A DNA stretch of 64,000 bases from Begonia masoniana. Lineage: Eukaryota; Streptophyta; Magnoliopsida; Cucurbitales; Begoniaceae. Below the pieces are notes generated by a model that saw nothing but the letters and a program-made list of their open reading frames with translations, was not told the origin of the DNA and searched no databases. The position numbers and the translations under genes were made by a program. The stretch covers positions 20,343,338-20,407,337 of the forward strand of contig CM039505.1 of the NCBI GenBank assembly GCA_022432975.1, written 5' to 3'. Below are positions 1 to 10,148 of this stretch, one piece after another (the stretch's first letter is position 1; the number at the start of each line of letters is the position of its first letter).

Positions 1-534
1 CGTGGATTCAGTTTCCAGATCCTAAATAATCAGATTCAACCTAGCAGCTGTACACAGTCGATTATCTTAAATGTCCAGATTCGAATCGAAATGCTATTAC
101 TAAATGCGGATTAAAATGTCACTAAAATAACTCTGCCATTAAAGAATCCGAAACTACAGAGCTTAACTGAAAAACAGAGCTCAAAATGGTTAACCAGCAA
201 CTACATTGTCAAGTCTTACCTAGGGTGTGAATTCGTCAGGGTGGAGACTGAAGAATCGGTCGCCAAAAGGAGCTGTAGTTGGCTGAGAGGAAGAGCTCTG
301 GAGAAGAGAGAAATTGCCGAGAGTGAATGTGTCGGCTACAATGAGGTTTTAGTGAGGTTTAAGGTTTCCATTTTCTATTTATACCAATTGCAATCCCTCA
401 TAATTATAATTATGCCACCACACAATTAGCAATCAAATGAGCCTTGGCATTAAATTCAAATCAAAGGACCAAAAATAAAGGTGACAGTTAATTCGGTTAA
501 GAAGATCACCTGGCTGGGATTGTCGGGTGTTACA
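1..534 (-). mobile_element. Gypsy LTR, 5' part only (cut by window edge)
   Basis: Read on the minus strand this starts with TGTAACACCCGACAATC at 534 and follows the gypsy 2 LTR (6013 and 17142) through the same blocks: the CCAGGTGAT..CTTAAC segment, the TATAAATAG box (about 375-383), the ACCTTAAACCTCA block, a CT-rich leader and a CTAG|GTAAGA donor-like site (exon end at 220). It is a diverged relative of that LTR rather than the same copy. The inner boundary is at 534/535, where copia integrase sequence begins, so this element inserted into the copia element. The rest lies left of the window, so its target duplication (expected TTGCT) cannot be checked. Confidence 0.8.
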
Positions 535-536
535 TT

Positions 537-869
537 GCTAGTCTAGGAGGCAAACATTATGCCTTTGTCATTGTAGATGATTTCTCTAGATTTACTTGGG
601 TATTCTTTCTAAAGTCAAAGAATGAAACTTTTGACATCTTCTCTAGTTTTAGGAAGAAAGTTCAAAATGAAAAGGAACTCACCATTGTTGCTATTCGTAG
701 TGATCATTGTAGAGAATTTGAGAATGAAAAATTTGAACTCTTGTGTCTTAAATATGGAATTGAGCACAATTTCTCGTCCTCTAGAACCCCTCAACAAAAT
801 GGAGTTGTTGAGAGTAAAAATAGATCTCTTCAAGAGCTGGCTCGAATCATGCTTAAGCTGTTTCCATAA
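537..869 (+). pseudogene. pol: Copia integrase catalytic core (partial, decayed)
   Basis: The frame starting at 537 reads through an integrase core with the VDDFSRFTWVFFL motif (first catalytic Asp), an IRSD..REFEN segment (second Asp) and a TPQQNGVVE segment (catalytic Glu). The integrase joins cDNA ends to host DNA. The usual DHG after the second Asp reads DHC, and the R after the catalytic E reads S, so it has point damage as well as 5' truncation by the LTR ending at 534. The frame closes at TAA 867-869, where an internal deletion and frameshift have removed bases before the conserved VLNRV segment that resumes in another frame. Confidence 0.85.
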
Positions 870-877
870 CTTGCTAT

Positions 878-1471
878 GTGCTAAACCGGGTCTCCATAAG
901 ATCTATTCTTGAGAAAATCCCTTATGAGCTTTGGAATGGAAAAATCCCTACTGTCAAATACTTTAGAGCCTTTAGTTGTAAGTGCTTCATTCTAAACACC
1001 AAGGATAACTTGGGACAATTCGATTCCAAATCTGACCTTGAAATTTTTCTTGGTTATTCCCTATCTAGTAAGGCATATAGGGTGTTCAACAAAAGAACAC
1101 TAGTTGTAGAAGAATCTATGCATATCAATTTTGATGAGACCCCTCATCCCACTATCAATGTGATTGAGGATGATATATTAGAAAAACAATTGGATTCTCT
1201 CTCCTTAGACAAACCTAGTGAAACCATTCAAGGAGAAAATTCTTTAGATTCTTCTTCAAAATCCCTACAAATTGTCCCTGCCAAGAATGAAAATGATGCT
1301 CTGCCTAGAGATTGGAAATTTGTCAAAAATCATCCCTTAGATGAAGTTCTAGGTAATCATTCCTTGGGAGTTAAAACTAGATCCTCTTTTAGGAATCTCT
1401 GTGCCAATGTGACATTTATTTCACAAGTTGAACCTAAGAAATTCGAGGAAGCAGAGCTAGATGAAAATTAG
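878..1471 (+). pseudogene. pol: Copia integrase C-terminal region and linker to RT
   Basis: The frame contains the stretch typical of copia integrase C-termini: LNRVSIRSILEKIPYELW, then FSCKCFILNTKDNLGQFD and IFLGYSLSSKAYRVFN. A low-complexity, Ser- and acid-rich linker follows and leads to the reverse transcriptase. It follows the core domain in a shifted frame. It ends at TAG 1469-1471, where related elements have Trp, so the stop is explained by one G-to-A change. A second stop, TAA at 1484-1486, sits where Gln is expected. Not functional as it stands. Confidence 0.8.
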
Positions 1472-1489
1472 ATTGTGGCTATGTAAGAA

Positions 1490-2440
1490 GAGTTAAACCA
1501 ATTTGAAATGAACAATGTTTGGGAACTTGTTCCAAAACCCAAGGATCATCCAATTATAGGAACTAAATGGGTTTTTAAAAACAAGATGGATGAAAATGGC
1601 ATAGTCATTAGAAATAAAGCTAGGTTGGTTGCCCAGGGAGACAACCAAGAAATGAGGGTAGGCTTTGAGAAAACCTTTACCTCAGTAGCCCGTCTAGAAT
1701 CCATTATGATACTTCTGGCATATGCTTGTTTCAAGAACTTTACTATTTTTCAAATGGATGTCAAGAGTGCATTATTGAATGGGTATATTTTAGAAGAAGT
1801 TTATGTGGAGTAAACCCTAGGTTTCGAAGACTACGAAAAACCTGACCATGTATACAAACTTAGGAAAGCCCTGTATGGTTTATGAAAAACCTGACCATGT
1901 ATACAAACTTAGGAAAGCCCTGTATGGTTTAAAACAAGCTCCTAGAGCCTGGTACGACAGGTTGAAGACCTTCCTTTAGGAAAGAATGTTTAAAAAGGAA
2001 AAACCAGACTCAACCTTATTCACTATGCAAAAAGGAGGAGTTATTCTCATAGTGCAAATTTATGTTGATGATATTGTTTTTGGCTCAACAAATGTTACAC
2101 TCTGTGATGAATTTGCTTCCTTGATGCAAAGTGAGTTTGAAATGGGTATGATGGTCGAGTTGAGATTTTTCTTAGGTCTACAAATCAGACAAACCCTCAA
2201 TGGGATCCTGTTAAATCAAGAAAAATATATTAAAGATCTCCTCAAGAGATTTGGACTAAATTCTTCAAAGTCTTCTAGAACTCCCATGAGTACCACAACC
2301 AAATTGGATCTCTTCTATATCTAACAGCTAGTAGACCAAATATCCTCTTTAGTGTCTATCTCTATGTTAGGTTTCAAGCTTCTCTTAAAGAATCCCACTT
2401 AACAGCAGTCAAGAGAATATTCAAGTATTTAAGTGGAACT
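1490..2440 (+). pseudogene. pol: Copia reverse transcriptase (broken)
   Basis: The copia RT signature is clear: NNVWELVPKP..IIGTKWVFKNK, KARLVAQG, FQMDVKSALLNGYILEEVYVE, and the catalytic box YVDDIVFGST near 2060-2090, followed by FFLGLQIRQ..GILLNQEKYIKDLL. The enzyme copies element RNA to DNA in virus-like particles. Breaks are TAA at 1811-1813 and TAG at 1977-1979 (both at expected Gln), a 49-base direct duplication at 1835-1932 that shifts frame, and loss of frame after 2324. The first catalytic Asp (in QMDVK) and both YVDD aspartates survive, but the gene cannot give a full protein. Confidence 0.88.
1835..1932 (+). repeat. 49-base tandem duplication inside copia RT
   Basis: Two adjacent copies, 1835-1883 and 1884-1932, each start GAAAAACCTGACC and end at ATGGTTTA; they differ only at the last base. 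Because 49 is not a multiple of three, the duplication shifts the RT frame. The near identity shows it is much younger than the element's general decay. Confidence 0.92.
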
Positions 2441-2452
2441 CATGATCTAAGT

Positions 2453-2956
2453 TTGTGGTATCCTAAAGGCACTTCCTTCGAATTAGTAGGATACTCAGAC
2501 TCCGATTATGCCGATAATCTTGTAGATAGGAAAAGCACAAGTGGAACGTGCCAATTCTTAAGTGAGTCTCTTGTGTCATGGTATTCAAATAAACAGAATT
2601 CAGTTGCACTCTCAACAGCTGAAAGTGAATATATCGCTGCTGGCAGTTGTTGTGCACAAGTACTATGGATGAAACAAACACTAGAAGATTATAACCTTTT
2701 ATATGATAGGATTCCCATTCGAAGTGACAACACCAGTGCTATCAATATATCCAAGAATCCCATTCAGCACTCAAGAACCAAACATATAGGGATAAGATAT
2801 CACTTTATTAGAGATCATGTTCAGAAAGGGGATATCACCTTAGATTTTGTCAACTCTGCTAATCAATTGGCAAATATCTTTACCAAGCCATTAGATGAGA
2901 AGACCTTCAATAATATTAGAATAAGGTTATGTCTCATTAGGCATGAGAAAAATTAA
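2453..2956 (+). pseudogene. pol: Copia RNase H and pol C-terminus
   Basis: An uninterrupted frame carries the copia RNase H hallmarks: GYSDSDYADNLVDRKSTSG, VSWYSNKQNSVALSTAESEY, a LYDRIPIRSDNTSAI segment, HSRTKHIGIRYHFIRDHVQ and a final IFTKPLDE..F. RNase H removes element RNA after copying. It belongs with the RT upstream (frame lost between 2324 and 2453) and ends in the usual copia fashion about 330 bases before the env-like ORF. The domain itself looks intact, but the polyprotein that should contain it is broken. Confidence 0.88.
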
Positions 2957-3049
2957 GGTTCATTTTTTTTGTGTTGGAGAATATGGGCCAGTAAGCAGTG
3001 TGGTTAATAAAGAAATGGATGATCTCCAAGAGTTATTCCTCTCTAAAAT

Positions 3050-3142
3050 GAATGGACGTCTGTCACAATGGACGTTGACAATTGACGTTGTCACAATGGA
3101 CGTTGACAATGGACGTTCACAATGGACATTGTCAAAATGGAC
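3050..3142 (+). repeat. Imperfect short repeats, copia post-pol spacer
   Basis: Between pol and the env-like ORF the motif AATGGACGTTGACAA recurs about five times in variable spacing, some units joined by GTCACAATGGACG. The remainder of 2957-3289 is AT-rich spacer with no frame I recognise. Confidence 0.7.
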
Positions 3143-3300
3143 TCTAAAATCTTTCGAAATGTTACAGAAACCCTAACTTTCGAAAAATCTTCTAAAACCT
3201 CTCGACTCCTCTCGTTCGTTCCAGCGATTCCTATTATTCTCTGTTCTTTGTGAAAATCCGTCTCTGTTCAGAAATCTATATCTCTTTCAATGGCATCTTC

Positions 3301-3420
3301 TGTAACGACCCCAACCCGGTTAGGGCCGTCACGGCCTAACCATAACTTACTTTTAACATAGCCTCCTTAGTAACGACCCCAACCCGGTTAGGGCCGTCAC
3401 GGCCTAACCATAACTTACTC
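3301..3420 (-). repeat. 68-base tandem duplication at LTR terminus
   Basis: TAACGACCCCAACCCGG at 3303 recurs at 3371, exactly 68 bases on, continuing through GCCGTCACGGCCTAACCATAACTTAC. The same duplication with the same period is in the other LTR (25970 and 26038), so it existed before this copy inserted. It lies at the LTR 3' end in element orientation, where integrase would bind. Confidence 0.9.
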
Positions 3421-3539
3421 CTTATTTAGATGTACAAATTTTCTCTCTTTTTTTTTTTACAAAACACTTCCCATAAAACTTTAAACAAACTAAAAACCAA
3501 TAAACAAAATCAATAAAACAAAGGGGGGCAAAAATGTCA

Positions 3540-3790
3540 AATGCCAACTAAAGGAGGGGCGACTGATCACCCTTCCTTACAGGCGATCAGTCGCCAGAGA
3601 AGAAAAACGAGGGGCGATCGATCGCCCAATCTGGGGCGATCGATCGCCCCAGATGATCGCCCAGCGATCGCGTTAGGCGATCGCTCGGCAACCGCTCTGG
3701 AAATTTACTTCCAGAGCGCTTGCCTTACGGCGATCGATCCCCTTCCCAGGGCGATCGATCGCCCATCGCTCTAGAATTTCATTCCATAGC
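3540..3790. repeat. GCGATCGATCGC hairpin cluster in gypsy 1 LTR
   Basis: The segment holds repeated palindromes of the GGGCGATCGATCGCCC type, several GCGATCGC cores, and inverted repeats with arms CGCTCTGGAA / TTCCAGAGCG (about 3694-3722) and a decayed CATCGCT..AGCGATG hairpin. The region is GC-rich amid AT-rich LTR. It lies about 240-490 bases from the LTR 3' end. The matching cluster in the other LTR is at about 26225-26460. Function unknown; it could fold strongly as RNA. Confidence 0.8.
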
Positions 3791-4895
3791 GATGCTTCTT
3801 CTCTCCCATTTCTTACCTCTTCCTTCCTGTTTCTTCAATACTTCACAACATAAATTTTTCTTTTACCAAAAACAAAACACTCGTTCATCGATCATCCAAA
3901 ACACGACACCCATATAATCTACAATTTCGAAAAACTCAAGAAAACGAACCGCGTGGATCGCTCTAATAACCGAGTGATTCCCCCGTGGATAAATTCCTAA
4001 AATCATCAAACATCTTCCATACAAATCCTCAAGACAAACATCAACAATAAAATAGAATTCCCTCAAAACATCACCCAAACGAACACATTTACTAATTCGC
4101 TCAAAATGACACAACTTCAAGTATATGTCCACTATACAATTTACCAAAATATTAAACTTGTCTACACAACCTAAATGCTATCACTTCTTAATCAAAAGAC
4201 TTGCACCCAGCAATTTACCCCAAAACGGTGCGGAGTCACCAACGGGTCATCAACCAAGCCCAAAAAAAAAAAACACGCCCCGTCGCCACGAGCTCCGCCC
4301 ATCGACCACCTATACTTGATCCTCAGGAGGAAGCTCCTCACCTTCGTTCTCGTCACCTACATCATACGATAAATACATTAAGCCTAATGCTTAGTAAAGA
4401 GTGCACTAAATATAATAGTTACATATATGCATGTCATTTATAAAACATGTTCATTTCGTTTTCGTCTTTCTATCGTTAGCACACTGTCTACTCTGTAGAC
4501 CGTGATCTTGCCCCGTAAGAACCAAGACTTGCCCCATGAGAACTAATACTTGCCCCGTGAGAACCAATAGCATATCGCATGAGATCCATTGCACATTATC
4601 GTCGTTTAGTTCAATTTTTCATAAAAACATGCTCATAAATAGTTCGTATGTGTACTTTGCAAAAACATGATGCATGAGGGAAACCTACTCCTAAGACATT
4701 CATTTGAAGTTGTCCTTAACATTCTCTTAAACGTCTCCAACCCTTAAATGGGTAAACCCTTAACTAATAACTAAACCTCAAATTCAACTACCCAGTTACA
4801 CTAAATGCTATGACTATCAAACCCATAAAACAACATAATTTTTAACATCGATACGACGTAGGGCCTTAGGGGCCGGAAACCTAACACTCACTTAC

Positions 4896-4940
4896 CTGGC
4901 GTCCTAGATATGTCGAGCACCGTCCTTGAGCTTGGGTTAC
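4896..4940 (-). promoter_or_regulatory. Putative 45-base leader mini-exon, gypsy 1 3' LTR
   Basis: On the minus strand TGCCTTAG precedes the segment (acceptor-like) and GCCAG|GTAAGTGAG closes it, a full plant donor consensus. The same arrangement is at 27557-27601 in the partner LTR (45 bases) and at matching places in other LTR families. That it is spliced is inference. Confidence 0.4.
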
Positions 4941-5744
4941 CTAAGGCAGTTTCATAAAACGTCATCAGTTTTAACTCTAAATCATAAAATTTAAAACTAA
5001 ACGAAATCCCGAGCTAAGACAATTTCTTCAAAAACTCTAATTCGCTTCATTCGGGTATTTCGTCGAGCATGTTGTGTTCACTAATTTCTAGACCTCATTA
5101 ATGGTTTCCAACAACCTAAAATTAACCCTAAACACTAACCAACACCATTAATTCACACTAACTACTCCAATAATCATAAATACATCTTTATTGGGCATTA
5201 ATTTCATCATACTATCAAATTCACCTAAAACCAAAAATTTCTCAACAAACCCTAACTCGAATAACACCCTAAAATAACTATTAAATTAACCCAAAGTATA
5301 GAACTTACCTAGGGTGTCGATTTGGGGAAGGGAAATCGAAGGAAAACGTTGAAAATCAGAGGAGTCGCCTGAGTTGGAGAATCGGCGATGAAGGAGAAAA
5401 AGAAATCGCCAAGGGAGGGAGAGAATTGTGTTCTGGAGGGGAGAAATGAGAGAGCAGAGAGAGAGTTATATGTTTATAATTATTTTGACTTCCCAATTTA
5501 CCTAAATGCTCTTTTATTATTTCCTTGCTTAAACTCTTTAATTAACCTATCAATTTAGTTTCTCCAAAATTATTTTATTTCACCAAATATTCCTATTTAT
5601 TTCTAGGGTTCTAACGAAACTTTCCGTTCGCTAAACGGACTTAATTTACTATTTCTACGAGTCAAAACAATATACGACAATAAATTGGGAACCCGGAAAC
5701 CTAAGACTCAAAACCCTTAGAAACGGAAATTTCCTGGCATTATA

Positions 5745-5757
5745 TCCTACCCTCCTT
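5745..5757 (-). promoter_or_regulatory. Gypsy 1 polypurine tract
   Basis: Directly inside the 3' LTR, the minus strand reads AAGGAGGGTAGGA. Its place between the end of pol (stop at 5784) and the LTR fits the plus-strand DNA primer site. Confidence 0.8.
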
Positions 5758-5783
5758 ATTTAGAATTTTGTCCCCAAAATTTC

Positions 5784-6012
5784 CTACCTGAAAAACTTTG
5801 GATACCTATCCATCATGTCTTGTTGTCGTTCCCACGTTGCTTCCTCTACGTTTTGGTTTCTCCATAGCACCTTAACAAGAGGGATTGACTTATTACGCAG
5901 GACCTTAACCGAAGACTCCAAAATCTGTATTGGTCTCTTTCATAGGTCAAGGTTGGCCGTATCTCGAGATCAACTAGTTCTACCACGTGCGTAGGATCCC
6001 GTATACACTTCC
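5784..6012 (-). pseudogene. pol: Gypsy 1 pol C-terminus with chromodomain-like tail
   Basis: The minus strand begins with IRDPTHVVEL, directly continuing the HVSMLRKC end left at 19671-19735 on the far side of gypsy 2. A one-base frameshift follows, and then a segment with LRNKSIPLVKVLWRNQ and EEATWERQQDMMDRYP to a stop at 5784-5786. This tail matches the C-terminal module seen in Tekay/Del-type chromoviruses, thought to bind chromatin and steer integration. It is separated from the rest of pol by the 13.7 kb gypsy 2 insertion. Confidence 0.82.
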
Positions 6013-6162
6013 TGAAACACCCGACAGTCTCTGCCAGGTGATTTTCTTAACGGAATTAACTGTCACCTTTATTATTAATACTTGAATTTAATTTTAATGC
6101 CAAAGTTTATTTGATTTCTAATTTTGGGGTGGCAAAATGGTAATTAGGAAGAATCTTATTAA

Positions 6163-6170
6163 TATAAATA
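6163..6170 (+). promoter_or_regulatory. TATA box in gypsy 2 5' LTR
   Basis: TATAAATA sits about 150 bases into the LTR and is followed by the CT-rich leader. The same box at the same place occurs in the 3' LTR and in the related LTR at 1-534, so it is the likely pol II promoter for the element RNA. Confidence 0.6.
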
Positions 6171-6650
6171 GAAAATGGAAACCTTAAACCTCACTTAAAC
6201 CCCACTGTAGTCGACATTCTCTCTCAGCGATTCCCGTGCTTCCAGAGCTTTTTCTCTGCCGGCGATTCTCTCTTTGGCGATCGATTTCTTTAGCCTCCAC
6301 TCCGTTAACCTACATTCGGGATAAGATTTAGTCAATATAGTTGCCGTGTAGTTGTCTGGAACTCTGTTTTCAACTAGAACCCAATGTTTCGAGATTCTTC
6401 AATAGCCGGATAATAGGAACTTTTTTATCGGTGTTTGGTAATGGCATTTCCGAATCGATTCTGGACATTTAATATAACCGACCCTGATTAATCATTAGTT
6501 GAACCTAGCTGTTTTTGTTTTAGATTTCAGACTGCACACAGAGAACTAGACTAAGGGATTCGGGAATGACTTTAGTTATTAGATTCTAAGATGATTTGTG
6601 ATTAGGACTATTAGGATTTTTATTTTAACTACTACAATGTAATGTTTTAG

Positions 6651-6696
6651 GTGAAGAAGTCCGAATAAAAGGAGCTCAAGTTGCTAAGGAAACCAG
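6651..6696 (+). promoter_or_regulatory. Putative 46-base leader mini-exon, gypsy 2 5' LTR
   Basis: ATGTTTTAG precedes it and AACCAG|GTAAGTG follows. The 3' LTR has the same at 17780-17825, also 46 bases. A donor-like GGGGTAAGATTT upstream in the 3' LTR (17450) is mutated to GGGATAAG in this LTR (about 6318-6325). Splicing is inferred, not shown. Confidence 0.4.
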
Positions 6697-7735
6697 GTAA
6701 GTGAATGTGTAGGATTCCCGACCATTAGGGCCCTACATCATAAGGATGCTAGGTAGAAATTGATACGATGACTAGAAGTTATATAAGCTATTGTCTGTTA
6801 CTTATGTTGATATTTGTTTTAAGTTAGTAAGATGGTTTGCACTCGGATGATTTATGGGTGTTTGAGAACTATGTTATGTGATGTTCTGTTAGAGTCTATG
6901 AAGTCAACTGTCTAGTATGATAATTTCCATGGTCTGATGATTTAAGAACATTCATGTCATGCATCATGATTTACTCCTCAAGCATATGAAAATGATTTAT
7001 GAGCATGTTATCCCCATGAACAAGATATGAGAATAAATATGAAAATGATCTCATACAACATGATTAAGTGAGGGTTGGGGGCGGGTTGACGCATGCCACA
7101 GTCCAAAGAGGGACCATGAAAACGACCTGAAAGGGAATATGATCAAAATCACTGTCAACCCCCCTTTTACGGCACAAATCCTCCCTTAATCCATATGATT
7201 CAAACGATGAACAGAAACAAGAATGATAAATGATCATGAACATGTTTTCTCTCAACTGTATATTCATGAATACATGTTACTTTGCATTCCTTACTAAGCA
7301 TTAGGCTTATAGTTTAAACCTTATAATGTAGGTGACGAGTTTTCAGGTGAGGATCTCAAAGTTAATGAGGATGTTTAAGCTCGATTGCTGGAAGATGCTC
7401 AGGGTGGAGATTTGTGGCTGGCAGGCAATATTGACCAGTGGTTATGCTCACATTAAGTTAGTAAGGTTTATGAAAGACTGAAGTCTGTGTAGGATGAGAT
7501 TTCTTTTTATAACATTGGGATGTTGGGATTTGTCTATTTGATCTCTGAGTTCGAAGAATGATTTAAGTTTATAGAATGATCTGCTTAATTAAGTCTTTCG
7601 CTTCACGTATCCTGAATGAGTCTATGATTTTTATTCATTTCAGGTTTATGCCTATCAAGTTGAAATCTATGACAGTCGGGTTATTTTTTCTGTTGGTTGA
7701 AGTTGCTTGATGGTTATCATGTTTTACTGCTGAGT

Positions 7736-8020
7736 AATAGGAGTCGGACGAGTGTATCATCCGGCTGACGTCATCAGCAGATGTCGAATGATAGAAGTTG
7801 AACGATTGAGTCTTGCGGCTGATGTCATCGGATAATGTCGAGTGTTTACTCACCGGATGATGTAAGTAAAGTACTTAGTCGTTTGTTCACCGGATGATGT
7901 CTCCTGTTGGATGAGGTAAGAGAGTCACGTGCATTGCACATGTCTACCGGATGATGCCTGTGATGGATGAAGACATCAACCGGTTGACGTCATCGGTGGA
8001 TGGTGAATGATTGTTGATCA
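7736..8020 (+). repeat. Degenerate forerunner of the 60-base array
   Basis: CCGGATGATG, CCGGCTGACGTCATCGG and related motifs recur at irregular 30-60 base spacing before the perfect array begins. The same block precedes the short array in the 3' LTR (about 18870-19149). It looks like the diverged pool from which the regular 60-base unit was amplified. Confidence 0.75.
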
Positions 8021-9820
8021 CCGGGCGATGTAGGTGTTTCCTTTACTGGATGATATAAGTAACGTTTTGTCATTTAGTGACCGGGCGATGTAGGTGTTTT
8101 CTTTACCGGATGATATAAGTAACGTTTTGTCGTTTAGTGACCGGGCGATGTAGGTGTTTTCTTTACCGGATGATATAAGTAACGTTTTGTCGTTTAGTGA
8201 CCGGGCGATGTAGGTGTTTTCTTTACCGGATGATATAAGTAACGTTTTGTCGTTTAGTGACCGGGCGATGTAGGTGTTTTCTTTACCGGATGATATAAGT
8301 AACGTTTTGTCGTTTAGTGACCGGGCGATGTAGGTGTTTTCTTTACCGGATGATATAAGTAACGTTTTGTCGTTTAGTGACCGGGCGATGTAGGTGTTTT
8401 CTTTACCGGATGATATAAGTAACGTTTTGTCGTTTAGTGACCGGGCGATGTAGGTGTTTTCTTTACCGGATGATATAAGTAACGTTTTGTCGTTTAGTGA
8501 CCGGGCGATGTAGGTGTTTTCTTTACCGGATGATATAAGTAACGTTTTGTCGTTTAGTGACCGGGCGATGTAGGTGTTTTCTTTACCGGATGATATAAGT
8601 AACGTTTTGTCGTTTAGTGACCGGGCGATGTAGGTGTTTTCTTTACCGGATGATATAAGTAACGTTTTGTCGTTTAGTGACCGGGCGATGTAGGTGTTTT
8701 CTTTACCGGATGATATAAGTAACGTTTTGTCGTTTAGTGACCGGGCGATGTAGGTGTTTTCTTTACCGGATGATATAAGTAACGTTTTGTCGTTTAGTGA
8801 CCGGGCGATGTAGGTGTTTTCTTTACCGGATGATATAAGTAACGTTTTGTCGTTTAGTGACCGGGCGATGTAGGTGTTTTCTTTACCGGATGATATAAGT
8901 AACGTTTTGTCGTTTAGTGACCGGGCGATGTAGGTGTTTTCTTTACCGGATGATATAAGTAACGTTTTGTCGTTTAGTGACCGGGCGATGTAGGTGTTTT
9001 CTTTACCGGATGATATAAGTAACGTTTTGTCGTTTAGTGACCGGGCGATGTAGGTGTTTTCTTTACCGGATGATATAAGTAACGTTTTGTCGTTTAGTGA
9101 CCGGGCGATGTAGGTGTTTTCTTTACCGGATGATATAAGTAACGTTTTGTCGTTTAGTGACCGGGCGATGTAGGTGTTTTCTTTACCGGATGATATAAGT
9201 AACGTTTTGTCGTTTAGTGACCGGGCGATGTAGGTGTTTTCTTTACCGGATGATATAAGTAACGTTTTGTCGTTTAGTGACCGGGCGATGTAGGTGTTTT
9301 CTTTACCGGATGATATAAGTAACGTTTTGTCGTTTAGTGACCGGGCGATGTAGGTGTTTTCTTTACCGGATGATATAAGTAACGTTTTGTCGTTTAGTGA
9401 CCGGGCGATGTAGGTGTTTTCTTTACCGGATGATATAAGTAACGTTTTGTCGTTTAGTGACCGGGCGATGTAGGTGTTTTCTTTACCGGATGATATAAGT
9501 AACGTTTTGTCGTTTAGTGACCGGGCGATGTAGGTGTTTTCTTTACCGGATGATATAAGTAACGTTTTGTCGTTTAGTGACCGGGCGATGTAGGTGTTTT
9601 CTTTACCGGATGATATAAGTAACGTTTTGTCGTTTAGTGACCGGGCGATGTAGGTGTTTTCTTTACCGGATGATATAAGTAACGTTTTGTCGTTTAGTGA
9701 CCGGGCGATGTAGGTGTTTTCTTTACCGGATGATATAAGTAACGTTTTGTCGTTTAGTGACCGGGCGATGTAGGTGTTTTCTTTACCGGATGATATAAGT
9801 AACGTTTTGTCGTTTAGTGA
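8021..9820 (+). repeat. 60-base tandem array, 30 units, 29 identical
   Basis: The unit begins CCGGGCGATGTAGGTGTTTT, includes TTTACCGGATGATATAAG and ends CGTTTAGTGA. The first unit (8021-8080) has three substitutions; the 29 units at 8081-9820 appear identical. The array ends 165 bases before the LTR 3' end. The homologous array in the 3' LTR has five units with scattered substitutions. Such perfect homogeneity means very recent expansion, active homogenisation, or an assembly effect. Confidence 0.97.
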
Positions 9821-9989
9821 CCGGGCGATGTAATGTATTTCGTTGCTGGGCGATGCCTAATGAATCGCGTGTGATGTCTTAAGTTATGATTTAAAAAAAA
9901 TAAGGAGAGAACAAAGGAATGTAAGGATATATGGTCAATCCTAAAAGAGTCATGGTTTGGTCTCGGCCCTACTAGGGTCTTTACAATTA

Positions 9990-10001
9990 TGGTATCAAAG
10001 C
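9990..10001 (+). promoter_or_regulatory. Gypsy 2 primer-binding site (tRNA-iMet type)
   Basis: TGGTATCAAAGC lies four bases after the 5' LTR. The usual initiator-Met primer site is TGGTATCAGAGC, so this copy has one G-to-A change. Confidence 0.85.
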
Positions 10002-10148
10002 AAAACCGGGTTCTAAAATCGATTCTGCAGACTGCCTCCCAGCACAGATTGCCATCTGAGTACACTCCAGCAACTGTAAGTATTCATGATTTTAGTAATG
10101 TCATTAAGATAAGATGTGTTTATGATTATTCGTTTAGGAATCTCAAAA

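Larger units (their letters stand above)
3301..5744 (-). repeat. Gypsy 1 3' LTR
   Basis: The partner at 25968-28405 is nearly identical over its length (2444 against 2438 bases), so the insertion is fairly recent. In plus-strand reading it begins TGTAACGACCCCAACCCGG and ends CCTGGCATTATA, a mutated form of the partner's CCGGGCGTTACA. It contains a 68-base duplication at its start, a GATCGATC hairpin cluster at 3540-3790, three 27-base TTGCCCCGTGAGAACC-type units near 4505-4575, and donor and acceptor-like splice motifs (donor exon end 5309; mini-exon 4896-4940; acceptor before 4356). Confidence 0.93.
6013..9985 (+). repeat. Gypsy 2 5' LTR (3973 bases, array-expanded)
   Basis: It matches the 3' LTR (17142-19665) closely apart from a 60-base array: 30 units here against 5 there. 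It also lacks about 45 bases just after the array (the TTAATTAGACACGTG..segment present near 19460). It contains a TATA box, a CT-rich leader, mini-exon-like sequence at 6651-6696, an acceptor-like GATGTAG|GTGACGAG-type site near 7331 and a second CAG|GTGAGG site near 7346. The U5 end ACTAGGGTCTTTACA abuts the primer site. Confidence 0.93.

Noticed and set aside
8021..9820. CRISPR array
   Set aside because: The repeats are head to tail with no variable spacers, and the context is a plant LTR.
9990..10001. tRNA gene fragments at TGGTATCAGAGC sites
   Set aside because: Only the 12-13 base primer-site complement is present; no tRNA cloverleaf.
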